A stretch of 64,000 bases of DNA from Cherax quadricarinatus. Taxonomy: Eukaryota > Arthropoda > Malacostraca > Decapoda > Parastacidae. The first letter of the stretch is position 1, and the number at the start of each line of letters is the position of its first letter. Shown here in pieces: positions 1 to 10,122 of the stretch. A program made the translations under genes and the position numbers. The DNA lies in assembly GCF_038502225.1 (NCBI RefSeq), contig NC_091357.1, positions 2,054,494-2,118,493 on the forward strand, read 5' to 3'. A model generated the notes under the pieces. That model worked only from the letters and a program-made list of their open reading frames with translations. It did not search any database and had not been told where the DNA came from.

Positions 1-407
1 ACTTATTATTCCATTTAGAAATAAACCCTAGCCATTTGGCACACTAATCACCACACTCTCACTATTAACCAAGGTGGTGTTCTGTTCAGCATCCAATGAC
101 GGTGTCGTGAGTGACCACTTCCACCCCCGACCCCGGCCAGACACAGAGGTAAACAAAACCTCCTCCACACCACTGCTGGCAGGATCCCCTCTATGCCCCC
201 CACTACTCCCCAAATCCCAACATGCACACTGCACTTTCACTGATATAGAAGCAACGGTCTGATGCAGAGGATTGTCACAGCTGTAATCTCCAGTGGATAC
301 TCACGATGATGTCTGCCGAAACTGGCCCTTATAAACCATGTTGGTTCTTGGTTTGCACACAAAATGTATGGAGCACCACAAACTGTCTCCCTCCTCATCG
401 GCAAGCG
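1..407. other. No gene recognised
   Basis: Two short opposed frames exist here but neither has a recognisable domain or biased composition. I see no repeat family that recurs elsewhere in the window. Confidence 0.5.
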
Positions 408-409
408 TG

Positions 410-412
<3 letters not shown>

Positions 413-484
<72 letters not shown>
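413..484. repeat. (TA)n microsatellite
   Basis: Uninterrupted alternating TA of about 70 bp. Open frames across it (Tyr-Ile repeats) are artefacts. Confidence 0.97.
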
Positions 485-487
<3 letters not shown>

Positions 488-593
488 ATCAAGAAGGAAC
501 ACAGGAAAACACGAATTTTTTTTATTGATGCTAATTTACACACACAGCACGAGCTTAGTACTGCATCTTGGATATATTTCTTTTACTGGTGAA

Positions 594-780
594 ATGAGGC
601 AGATGTGAGGCAAATTTGAGACAGGTGAGAGGCAGGTATGAGGCATGATGAAAAAAGTGAATAACAGGTGTGAGGCAGTAATAAGGCAGTGTGAGGAGGT
701 GGAAGGCAAGCATGAGGCAGTTGTGAAGCAGTTGTGAAGTATGTGTAAGGCAGGGAAGGTGTGACACTAGTGTGAAGCAA
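594..780. repeat. Degenerate GTGAGGCAG minisatellite
   Basis: The words TGAGGCAG, TGAAGCAG and TAAGGCAG recur at irregular 9-18 bp spacing, so this is an old, decayed tandem array. Minus-strand frames over it are low-complexity (Leu/Pro/His/Ser). Confidence 0.7.
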
Positions 781-894
781 GCGGGAGGAAAATATTACAT
801 TGGTTAAATAGTAAGTATAGAATGATTATACATTTTTTATTGCAAAGTATAAAGACCCACGTCCCCCCCCCTCATCCCCCAACTCAAAACATAA

Positions 895-1240
895 AGTTAA
901 AACACACACATGTACACACGTGAACCACGCACATGCTCATGTGCACAGGTTGAGGCATACAGGTGTTTACAAATGCATCCAGGCACACAAGTGCTCTGGG
1001 TACAAATAAATTCAAAGTTTTTCATTTGCACCTCTGTGCAGGAATGTACAGTGGTGCACAAATACACATGAATGCTCATAAATTTATATTGTAGGGTGTG
1101 TCAAAGTATCAGAATTGGCGGGTAACGGAAAAGTTTACGGTAGCGGTATCGTTGAAGAAACTGCCGATACCAGCCGATATTTTAAAATGTTACATGTGTG
1201 CTTCAAAATAAAAAAATTAATACAGTTTGATGATTGTAAG
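895..1240 (-). repeat. Dispersed repeat R1, copy 1: ACACG minisatellite plus GGTATCGGC segment
   Basis: A degenerate run of CACACATG/TGCACACAGGTG words (895-1080) is followed by a segment that reads on the minus strand as repeated GGTATC/CGGTATCGG words (1100-1180). The same two parts occur in the opposite order and orientation at 5090-5575, so this is one repeat family in inverted copies. Class unknown. Confidence 0.55.
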
Positions 1241-1294
1241 AGTTACACATGATGGAAGGAAGGAAGGAAGCACTAGAAATGATATGATAATATT

Positions 1295-1580
1295 CAAAGT
1301 ATTGTGAGGAACTGACAGACCGGATAGTGAGAGATGGCTGAAGAGACGGGAAAAAGGAACACGAGGTCTCAATTGGAAGTTAAAAACAGCTGATTCATAA
1401 GGATGCTATGAAGTATTTCTTCAGTCTTAGAGTATCCAGAAGGGGAACGATCTGAACAGAGGTGCGGTAGAAGTAGGATCCATATACAGCTTCATGAGGT
1501 ACGATAAGGCTCTTGAAGCCAGGGCAAAGAAGAACCCAGGAGCGACTAGCGAAGAGGCGGGGTTAGGAGCTGAAACACAC
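1295..1580 (+). mobile_element. LINE-A 3' end, decayed
   Basis: It corresponds to the last part of LINE-A ORF2 and its 3' UTR (compare 58150-58400): a segment related to RKYFFSHRVVSKWN, then one related to VEAGSIHSF, then the GAAGAGGCGGGG...GGAGCT 3' UTR words. Many substitutions and frameshifts show that it is an old copy. Confidence 0.7.
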
Positions 1581-1639
1581 AAACACACACGCATCTCAAA
1601 CACATTTACTTATAAACATTCGGTATTAATTAAGACAGC

Positions 1640-3212
1640 AGAAACAGGAGGAGTGGCACTGTTAGTTAGATATAAATAGTTTTAAAAAGGTGAGAGGAAG
1701 AAACAGACTATTGGAAAACGATTTCATAGTGTGCTTAGTTAAGACTTTGACATACAACCCGCCACCTAGTCATAGGAGACCGGGTGAGGAATGTAAACAC
1801 AACCGATCAATGGTTGACGTCATGGAAAAACCTGCCAGGAGTGAATTTAAGGGTAAAGCGAAGTTTACCCTTAAATGGGAGATTTCAGCCATAGCAAAAT
1901 ATACTGGAAGAACTGAGACTCACATGGGGGACTGGAAACGTTAATGAAGGTGATCAGAAAATTAACTTGGAGTCAGCACGTTAAGAACATGACGAGAGAG
2001 AGAGAGAGAGTAGATGAAGTGCCAGTAAGACAGGACCCAGTATTTACCGAAAGTATATCTGATGTAGGTGAGATATAATATGAGCTCTCTGGGCGCTAGT
2101 GATCATGCGATCCTCGACTTAGAGAACCAGCTGGAAAGTCAGACTTTAGTTGGGGGGCTTTGAGGTGTTGAGATAGTTCCTGAATGAAGTGGAATGAGAC
2201 AGTAATTGGATGTTAAATTAGTGGATGAGATGAACGAAGCTGGAAAATGCAAGGAATCTAAGACCTTCATACCAAGAAGATGCAGAAACAACCAGACATG
2301 CTAGGAGGCCAAAAAAGAAAATGAAAAAGTATGAGTGGGAAAAAATGCAGAAAGAAAAGAACTGATGAGAATAGAAAAGTGAGTAGATTGGACAGGAACG
2401 AATATGCTAGAGTGTGAAGTGAGGCTGAGGCAATTTGAGTGGCAAATCAAGCATTGCCAGTCTGAACTGAAACTTCTTCAAATCGACACCAAGAAGAAAG
2501 ACTACAGTACAGGGGTAGGATCAATATGATTGGAAACAGGGTATTGACTAGGATGACAGAGGCTGTAAATTTTACTCAAAGAGAAAGACCTATGAGTGAG
2601 TATAATGCCAGAGGCTCACATCAGCTAAATAACTTCTGCAGCCAATGCTAGTTTGGCAAATCTAAGAGTAACCTTCAGGAATCTCGACAGAGTCATTGAG
2701 GGTCTTTTATGCAACATGTGTTAGGCCCATTTTGAAGTAAGCACCACCAGTACGGAACTCACATCAGAATAATCATGCTAGTTAAGTAACTGGAGAACAT
2801 GCAAGTATACATTAAGACTTGTTCCAGAGTTAGGGAGCATGTGGTACGCGAGAGGCTAACGGAACTGTACCTAACGACATTGGAGGACAAACGACCTAGG
2901 GAGTACAAGATAGCATACAAAATACTCAAGGAGAATTGATAAGGTTGACAAGAATAAGCACTTTGAGAGGCGAGAAACGGGAATTCTGGGACACAGCTCG
3001 AAGATAAGTTCACAGATGAGCCACGGGGATGTAAGGAAGTATTTATTCGTCAGGAAGTGTAATAATTTTGGTGAGGGGAAAAAGTGTTTAAGAACAGGTA
3101 CCATAGGGCTTATGAGGCTAAGATGGGGCGAATCTGAAGAGTGGCAAGTTGTGGCAGGGGTGGGATCTGAGAATAGAGCCCCTGCACACTCAAATAGGTG
3201 AGCGTGCTCACA
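1640..3212 (+). mobile_element. LINE-A remnant: endonuclease region joined to the 3' end
   Basis: The start translates as GGVALLV, followed by pieces matching the endonuclease of the full-length LINE-A at 60 kb: an MGDF-like motif near 1875, HGGLET near 1920 and LGASDH near 2090. After about 2510 the copy jumps to the RT thumb and C-terminus (2575-3190), so the RT palm is missing. It is full of stops. The 3' end runs straight into a (CA)n tract. Confidence 0.7.

Positions 3213-3287
<75 letters not shown>
3213..3287. repeat. (CA)n microsatellite at a LINE-A 3' end
   Basis: About 75 bp of pure CA directly after the LINE-A terminal word AGGTGAGCGTGCTCACAG. The full-length LINE-A at 62.7 kb also ends in (CA)n. 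Confidence 0.95.
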
Positions 3288-3288
<1 letters not shown>

Positions 3289-3289
3289 T

Positions 3290-4375
3290 ATCTGCAGCCA
3301 ATGCTCGTTTGGCAAACCTAAGAGTAACCTTCAGGAATCTCAGGAGTCACACGCCATTTAAGATGATCAGAAGAGTGGTAAAGTACCTGAATGGCAGTGA
3401 TTTTCATAAAAGGTAACCAGCATCGGTTTAAAGGTAGTAAATCCTGTCTTACTAACCTACTAAAGATCTATAAGAGAAGAGAAGGGGGTGAGAGGGATTG
3501 GTAGGAAGAGATGCCGTTATGGTGAATTGACAAGCGGACTTCTGCAAGGATCAGTACTGTTTCTGATGTATGTGAATGACGTACCAGATGAGACTGGGAG
3601 ATGTGTCACTGTTTTCCGACGGTGTAAAACTAACGAGGACAAGGAAAGGCTATAAATGGATCTGGACAAACTGCAGAATTTGCCAAATAAGTTCATACTT
3701 GAAGTTAACACCAGCAAATGCAATGTTATGAAGATTGGGAAGGAGCAAGAAGACCAGACACAGAGTCGAAAGACAGACTTCAGCCCCAAAGAGAAAGACC
3801 AAGTGCCAAATGTATCACTGGAGGCACATATCGACCGGATAACTTTTTCAACCAATTCTCGTATGGCAAATCTAAGAGAAGCAGTCAAGGCCCATTCAGG
3901 CCCATATTAGAATACTCATCACTAACATGGAACCAACACCTGATAAATCATGTAAAGAAACTGGAGAACGTGCAGAGGTATAAAACTAGACTGGTCTCAG
4001 AGTTAATGGGTATACACCTAAGAGAAGAGGCTAAATTAAATGAACCTGATGCCATTATAAGAAAACTGAACAAGGGGAGACATGATAGCACTGCCCAAAA
4101 TACTCAGGAGAATTTATAGGGAAGACAGAGATACATTGTTTGGGAGTCGAGAAACAGGTACATGTGAGGCATAGTTGGAAGCTAAAGCTCTAGATATTTC
4201 AGAGAGATATCAGGAAGTATTTCTTCAGCCTCAAGGCGGTCAGGAAGTGGAATGACTTTGACAACAGGCAAGACAGGGCCTACGGGCTTGGGGGCGTTGT
4301 TCTGGCAAATGGAAAATTGAGAGGCAAGACCAGGAACTAAGACTCGACCCCTGCAACCCAATATAAGTACAGTAT
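3290..4375 (+). mobile_element. LINE-A remnant, RT palm to 3' end
   Basis: It begins with a thumb-region piece (AANARLANLRVTFRNL, 3293-3340) and then restarts at the palm, with a GSVLFLMYVND-like motif near 3550. Frames at 3656-3910 and 3718-4119 carry LEVNTSKCNVMKIG and RPILEYSSLTWNQHL, matching LINE-A ORF2. The motif that should read FADD is destroyed. It ends with the LINE-A 3' UTR words GACTCGACCCCTGCAACC. Confidence 0.7.
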
Positions 4376-4633
4376 ACAAAGTCACATGTGGCTCAGCGAG
4401 AACTTTCAGAAAACTGTGTTTTCACCAATGCCATTACTAGGATCCCACACAGCATCGCACATCACCAATATTATACAAGAAACAATGAATGAATTCAACC
4501 TACCAACTTTCAAAATTCATTTGAAAGCACAAGTATCAATTTCCATTGATTGCAATAAAGCAATTTTTTCATATATCAAACTGTGCCCTTTATAATACAA
4601 CTTTTACTCGCAAATGATTACCAATTATATCTT
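4376..4633. other. No gene recognised
   Basis: Ordinary A/T-leaning sequence. Its last 12 bp (4622-4633) are the left target duplication of the next insertion. Confidence 0.4.
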
Positions 4634-4897
4634 GTTAGGTAAGACACATATGCAACAGTTAGGTATCTTTATTTCGAAACGTTTCGCCTACACAGTAGGC
4701 TTCTTCAGTCGAGTACAGAAAAGTTGATAGGAGCAGAAGATTACATCGTCTTCAAGTATCTTCTGCTCCTATCAACTTTTCTGTACTCGACTGAAGAAGC
4801 CTACTGTGTAGGCGAAATGTTTCGAAATAAAGATACCTAACTGTTGCATATGTGTCTTACCTAACAATCTGTCGGTATTTTATACCATTTTTATGTT
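4634..4897 (+). mobile_element. PEN insertion 1: fold-back Penelope-related element
   Basis: Two inverted arms of about 110 bp (4634-4738 and 4757-4867) flank an 18-bp loop. The right side carries an extra hairpin tail with the word GTCGGTATTTTATACC. A 12-bp direct repeat, CAATTATATCTT, flanks the element (4622-4633 and 4898-4909), so it moved by a mechanism that duplicates about 12 bp. The right arm holds a hammerhead-like core: CTGAAGA at 4791, stem GCCTA/TAGGC, GAAA at 4814, and helix I TCGA (4787-4790) with TCGA (4822-4825). Non-coding. Confidence 0.8.
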
Positions 4898-5089
4898 CAA
4901 TTATATCTTCGTCTGATTAAAAAAATACATAGATATTACCGCATTTTTCATCAGTTTTCATCAGTTTTTCATCAGTGTTATTAATTAGGTACCCTTGGTG
5001 AGGGGTACCTAATAAATAACATTGTGATATAGACGAAATTAAGTTATTTGATATTTAAACTTCCTGGCATATTTAATACCTACTAAGCA

Positions 5090-5575
5090 TGGTTATGATA
5101 ATAGTGAAAACGGAAATATAGGACGTGTATGGGTATTGGCCGATAATTGGATATCGGTTTCGGTATCGGCAAACATATTGGTATCGTCCCATCCATAATA
5201 TACTGATACACCAAAATTCATAAGCTTGCACATAAATACTGAAGACACACACATTCTCATAGGTGCACACAAATGTGCAATGGTGCACATAGATGCACAC
5301 AGTTTAATATAATTAGGTACGTGTGAAAATAAATTTATTTGGGTTGACGTGAGGATGTTCACATAGATGTACATGGATCACATAGATGCACACGTGCACA
5401 TAAAGGTACACAGGTGCTCATAAATGCTCACGGGTGCACACAAATGCATACGGGCGCACACTGATGTACGTGAATGTATGGACATGCATAGAGATGCACG
5501 AAAGATTAGGTTGATATACAAGTAAACATGTGCTCTGACATGCGCTCATGAGCACTTACATGTTCACTCATGTAT
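5090..5575 (+). repeat. Dispersed repeat R1, copy 2
   Basis: GGTATTGG, GGATATCGG and GGTATCGGC words (5130-5190) are followed by a degenerate GTGCACACANATGCACAC minisatellite (5215-5520). It is the inverted counterpart of 895-1240. The two copies bracket the three LINE-A remnants and PEN insertion 1. Confidence 0.55.
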
Positions 5576-5579
5576 ACAT

Positions 5580-5990
5580 GCATGTATCAGAGCTGCAGCA
5601 CCAGCAGCAGCACCGCCAGCACCACCACCCAGCACCACCACCAACGTCATCAGTACCAGTAAAAGCGCCACAACACATAACATCGCTAACACATTACCCA
5701 CTGTTACCACCATTACCATCGTCACTACCCCATCCATTATCACCACTACCCCATTAATTACCAACGTCACTATCCAATCCATTACCAACGTCACTACCCA
5801 ATCCATTATCATCGCCACTACCCCATCCATTACTATCACCACTACATCCATTACCAACGTCACTACCCCATCCATTACCATCACCACTACCCCTATCCAT
5901 TACCAACGTCACTCTCGTTTACTCTCCAACACCTTCAACTCCACTACCACTGCTGTTACCATCACTTCACTACCTCCACCACCATCCTGG
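5580..5990. repeat. Degenerate CCATTACCAACGTCACTAC minisatellite
   Basis: CAGCAC triplets (5593-5640) lead into variants of CCATTACCAACGTCACTACC at about 20-bp spacing. The minus-strand frame of about 107 aa (VVTLVMD repeats) comes from this array and is not a gene. Confidence 0.75.
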
Positions 5991-6398
5991 TGTGTGGATC
6001 AGTGGTCTTAATATAATAAACAGTTGGTTAAAACTAAAAGATGGATAACCTAAACTTTAAGTCACTGCAGAGAAAAGTATTCCAGTAATGCAAAACCCCA
6101 GCCCTCTGAACGTGAAATGAATAGTGCACAGTGCGTCACTAGCTTCTAATGTAATTAAATAAATATTAGCATTCAAGATTTGAAGAGATTCAAGAGAGAT
6201 ATTCACAAATTATCACATAAACACTATCAAAATTTCTGTAAATGGAAAATTAATACAATCTCAATCAAAAACGAAGTCATATCTTCCACTATACAATACC
6301 TGCTTTCGAAAACAAACTGATGAGGTATTCTGTTATCTCAGAGAAACCAATGTTCTTAAATATACAGACGTAGAAGTAGAGAACAGGATGAGGTTGGA

Positions 6399-6465
<67 letters not shown>

Positions 6466-6696
6466 CTCTCGCTCTTTTTTTTTTTTTTTTTACACAGGGT
6501 TTGACAAGGTTAAGGATCCCTAGCTTTATTGACAGCTATTTAAAGGTTAAGGATTCCTAACTTTATTGGCAAGCTAAGAGCTGTTACCTAGATCAGCTCA
6601 TTTGAAAGCATTTTTATTGTTATGAGACATACAAGTAGGGAACAGGATGAAGTTGGAGCCATCTGTGGGCCAGCATTTTCATTTGATCAACTGACT

Positions 6697-6767
<71 letters not shown>

Positions 6768-7060
6768 GTACATGTAAATAAAATATAAAGGCGCCCAGAA
6801 TGTTTATTTTCAGGTTATTGTTGAAATTTAAAGTCAAGTGAATTGAAACTCGCACAGTTTTTCACATTAGTACCAATATTATCATCTCCTAAGTTTATTC
6901 CATATAAATAAGCAAATATGGACCAGTAAAGGTTAAAATCAATCTGAACTTTTCTCTAAGTAATGTTTATCAACTTGTCAGCTGCATAAATGGCACACAA
7001 TTTGTTTCCGGTGATGTTGAGGGCACACACATGTACACATAAAGGCAGATTATGTAGCTT
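5991..7060. repeat. Two (TC)n tracts in a duplicated unit; otherwise no gene
   Basis: (TC)n lies at about 6404-6470 and 6702-6764. Each follows a copy of GAACAGGATGARGTTGGAGC, so the tract plus its left flank is duplicated. The rest shows no frame or repeat I recognise. Confidence 0.7.
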
Positions 7061-7061
7061 T

Positions 7062-7863
7062 AACATTGTGCAGGTTTAACATTATGCAGGTTTAACATTA
7101 TGTGGGTTTAACATTATGTGGGTTTAACATTATGTGGGTTTAACATTATGTAGGTTTAACATTATGTAGGTTTAACATTATGTAGGTTTAACATTATGTA
7201 GGTTTAACATTATGTAGGTCTAACATTATGTAGGTTTAACATTATGTAGGTTTAACATTATGTAGGTTTAACATTATGTAGGTTTAACATTATGTAGGTT
7301 TAACATTATGTAGGTTTAACATTATGTAGGTTTAACATTATGTAGGTGTAAGATTATGTAGGTGTAACATTATGTAGGTGTAACATTATGTAGGTGTAAC
7401 ATTATGTAGGTTTAACATTATGTAGGTTTAATATTTTGTAGGTTTAGCATTATGTAGGCTTAACATTATGTAGATTTAACATTATGTAGGTTTAACATTA
7501 TGTAGGTTTAACATTATGTAGGCTTAACATTATGTAGGCTTAACATTATGTAGGCTTAACATTATGTAGGTTTAACATTATGTAAGTTTAACATTGTGTA
7601 GGTTTAACATTATGTAGGTTTAACAATATGTAGGCTTAACATTATGTAGGCTTAACATTATATAGGTTTAACATTATGTAAGTTTAACATTATGTAGGTT
7701 TAACATTATGTAAGTTTAACATTATGTAGGTTTAACATTATGTAGGTTTAACAATATGTAGGCTTAACATTATGTAAGTTTAACATAATGTAGGTTTAAA
7801 ATAATGTAGGTTTAAAATAATGTAGGTTTAACATTATGTAAGTTTAACATTATGTAGGTTTAA
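7062..7863. repeat. 16-bp minisatellite (GTTTAACATTATGTAG)n
   Basis: About 50 head-to-tail copies of a 16-bp unit over 800 bp. Variants such as GTGTAACATTATGTAG and GCTTAACATTATGTAG cluster in blocks, as expected from local unit duplication. Confidence 0.97.
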
Positions 7864-8054
7864 ACAATCTTCGTTTATTTCAGACACAACATTGAATAAA
7901 ATATTGCCACATTAAAACCTTCTCAAGGTAAACCCAAGACGACGCTTCCTTGGAGAGAAACACATCAGCACTACAAGTTACAAGCCGACCAGAAGAACCA
8001 TTGAGAATCCAACAATGTTCCATTTCATGGGATAAAACAGCCAGTGAAGCTTGA

Positions 8055-8210
8055 TGCTGCTCTGAACGGTTTCATTTTAATCAGGGGTAAAGCCCTAAAC
8101 ACGTAGGGGGTTATGTGGAATGGGAAGCTTTCAGCTTCGATCCAAAAATGAAGAGGATATATCCAGTCCCTTAGATCAAGAGCCTCCATCAGCGTCACTG
8201 AATAAAGCAT
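8055..8210. repeat. Dispersed repeat S, copy 1
   Basis: Shares the order of words AAGCCCTAAACRCGTAGG ... ATGTGGAA ... CGATCC ... CCTTAGATCAAGAGCC with copies at 13076-13230 and 18305-18450. Copy 2 abuts an (ATT)n tract, which would be the 3' tail if the element reads on the minus strand. SINE-like in size, class not proven. Confidence 0.6.
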
Positions 8211-8270
8211 TAATGATGAATAATTCTCTGTCACTTCCTGATTAAAAGTTGCAAAATGGCACCTGAAACA

Positions 8271-8640
8271 TAACATAAATAAGGAACACTGTATCAGGCC
8301 TACTGGCCCATGCAAGGCAAGTCCAATTCTCCTACTAGCTTAAGCCAATGCCTTAGCCGTTTCGCCTACTGTGTAGGCGAAACGTTTCATAATAAAGATA
8401 CCTAACTGTTGCATATGTGTCTTACCTAACAACCTGTCGGTATTTTATACCATTTTAATGTTCAACATGTCAGGTAAGTTCACTTAGTCAGGTCCAACTC
8501 ACACCCACTCAAGTATTTATCTAACCTATTTTTAAAACTACACAGCGTCTTAGCTTCTATGACGGTACTCGGGAGTTTGTTCCACTCATTCACAATTCTA
8601 TTACCAAAATTCCAATCTTCTAAGTAAGATACACGAGAGC
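8271..8640 (-). mobile_element. LINE-D 3' end, interrupted by PEN
   Basis: On the minus strand 8640-8467 encodes remnants of the LINE-D C-terminus (NEWNKLPST-like, then CSFKNRLDKY-like) and 8357-8271 is its 3' UTR with the word GGCCTACTGGCCCATGC. The 8358-8466 piece between them belongs to another family, so the LINE-D copy is older than that insertion. Confidence 0.7.
8358..8466 (+). mobile_element. PEN insertion 2, short
   Basis: Starts with a tiny snap-back, CGTTTCGCCTAC against GTAGGCGAAACG, then runs AATAAAGATACC and the PEN tail with GTCGGTATTTTATACC. The CTGA part of the hammerhead-like core is missing because the fold-back turns inside stem II. No clean target duplication seen. Confidence 0.65.
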
Positions 8641-8931
8641 TAAAATTTTGAAGCTAATCAGAAGAGGTTTTTTTGAAACTTTCTCTCCGAAATCAATTTT
8701 GGAAATGGTCTTCACAAGAACTGAGCTGAAGGCACCGGCGTTCGAGAATTGTTCCACGATACTTCACCCGGTAATGGTTTAGAAAGACACGTAAGCAAAC
8801 ACTATAACATATTTATTAGAAAACGTTTCGGTCCTGGGACCTTGATCACTTCTAACATACAGAGGTAGAAAGACTTTATATATATAGGCGGAGAGTGAGA
8901 TATGACGCACGTGACCCGAGGAATGTCATAA

Positions 8932-8993
8932 GAACATAAGAATGGAGGAACACTGTAGAAGGCGTACTGACCCATGCGGGGCAGGTCCTTATC
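8932..8993 (-). mobile_element. LINE-D 3' UTR scrap
   Basis: Reverse complement contains TGACCCATGCGG inverted relative to the LINE-D 3' end at 11095-11150 and ends at the TTCTTATGTTCTTAT terminal word. It sits inside PEN insertion 3. Confidence 0.6.
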
Positions 8994-9029
8994 AAAACAA
9001 CCTCTACCTATGATGAGGACGGGTAGACG

Positions 9030-9265
9030 ATGAAATCATGTGACTCCTGTGTTGTTGGGTTGGTGCTGCTTAAGTATCATGTATGCCAATGTTTTTGAAA
9101 TTTTGTAGTTTCCAGTGTTGCGTTCTATAGTGTCGGTGACGGCGATTAGTGAGGCTTCTAGGCACCGTCGGCGTCTGAGGTCTGGTTCGGTGAGAACGAG
9201 TTGTGCCTCATTCCAGTTCATCAAATGCCCCGTGGAGTCTCTGTGGAGGACACAGGCGTACCTGT
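9030..9265 (-). pseudogene. Penelope-like GIY-YIG endonuclease fragment
   Basis: The minus-strand frame contains HRDSTGHLMNWNEAQLV, then LRRRRCLEASLI and later GNYKISKTLAYM. This order (His, GH, W..A, a basic run before Glu-Ala, then a short Asn/Gly tail) resembles the C-terminal half of the GIY-YIG endonuclease of Penelope-like elements. The N-terminal GIY and YIG motifs and the reverse transcriptase are absent. It lies within PEN insertion 3, which supports a Penelope origin for the group. The family assignment is from motif memory; a profile search would settle it. Confidence 0.55.
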
Positions 9266-9635
9266 GTCCTCCTCATTCTCCTCTCCTTACGCCTTCCTCT
9301 TTGTATTGGACTGATGAAGCCACTGTGTGGCGAAACGTTTCCTGAATAAAGATTCCCATATGCTGCATAAGTGTCTCAATCTTCAACTTGTCGGTTTTTC
9401 AAACCATTCATCACAATAAATATGTTATAGTGTTTGCTTACGTGTCTTTCTAAACCAACTTGTCGGTATTTATTACCAAGGTTTATATCACCCGGTAATA
9501 AATACCTTGTTTCAGAATTTGAAACCGGTTGGTAATAGACATTCTGAAACTATTAAAATAGTTTTTTTTTTTTAGATAATTAGTACGAGACGACAAGATT
9601 AACTAACAATGATCCGGCTCCAGCATTAATTCCTG

Positions 9636-10113
9636 TAGGTGTCCCGTAGCTCCATCGCTAGCTCACTCAACTCACACACTAAGGTCAAGAGATCGAATTC
9701 CCGTTACGGCTGGAAAACATGAGGGACGATGCTGTGAACACTAACTCCAAGGCCGAGGAACTGATTACCTCATCTTTTGTATATAGTTCTACTGTCTTCC
9801 TATTATGTCCTAGAATCTGTATTGATAAAGCCACTGGATGGCGAAACGTCTACAATAAAGATATCCGGATGTTGCACATGTGTCTTAACTTTCATGAGGG
9901 ACGTGTTTCCATAAGACACTTGCTGTCCCTGTTCATCCGTCAGTTTAAAATGGGTACCTGAGAGTTAGTCGATTGGTGTGAGTCGCATCCTGGGACAAAA
10001 CTGGCCTAATTTGCCCGAAATGCTCTGCATAGCAAAGAGTTTTCTATATAGTACTATGTCACTGATGTCATCTATGGTCTGTATACCTTGTACAATAATA
10101 AATCTATTATTAT
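9636..10113 (+). mobile_element. tRNA-derived SINE, split by a PEN insertion
   Basis: The head (9636-9720) has a B-box-like GATCGAATTCCC. The body after the insertion reads GGACGTGTTTCCATAAGACA ... GTTAGTCGATTGGTGTGAG ... GCATCCTGGGACAAAACTGG. The body words recur in the minus-strand SINE at 27099-27240. The tail (9985-10113) matches the LINE-type 3' end at 25957-26135. A polymerase III start is inferred from the box only. Confidence 0.65.
9729..9892 (+). mobile_element. PEN insertion 4, simple (not fold-back)
   Basis: 164 bp inside the SINE, flanked by an 11-bp direct repeat CATGAGGGACG (9718-9728 and 9893-9903). Contains a hammerhead-like core: TTGATAA at 9822, stem GCCA/TGGC, GAAAC at 9843, GTC, and helix I TGTA (9818-9821) with TACA (9851-9854). 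The AATAAAG word follows. Confidence 0.8.
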
Positions 10114-10122
10114 TATGTTAGT

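Larger units (their letters stand above)
8776..9487 (+). mobile_element. PEN insertion 3, 0.7 kb, with inner material
   Basis: Flanked by a perfect 12-bp direct repeat TCACCCGGTAAT (8764-8775 and 9488-9499). Inverted ends: TAGAAAGACACGTAAGCAAA near 8779 matches its reverse complement near 9450. The minus strand at 8865-8800 has a hammerhead-like core in which helix I is TTAGAA with TTCTAA and the usual C3-G8 pair is swapped to G3-C8. The interior contains a LINE-D 3' scrap (8932-8993), a GIY-YIG-like fragment and a second PEN end (core CTGATGA at 9311). Confidence 0.75.

Noticed and set aside
4985..5012. Small palindrome TTAGGTACCC/GGGGTACCTAA as a regulatory site
   Set aside because: Short, isolated, no neighbouring gene to regulate.
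7062..7863. CRISPR array
   Set aside because: Units are head to tail without spacers, and the genome is plainly eukaryotic. The same applies to the other arrays.
8025..8315. 96-residue minus-strand frame
   Set aside because: It spans dispersed repeat S and a LINE-D 3' UTR; the composition is explained by these.
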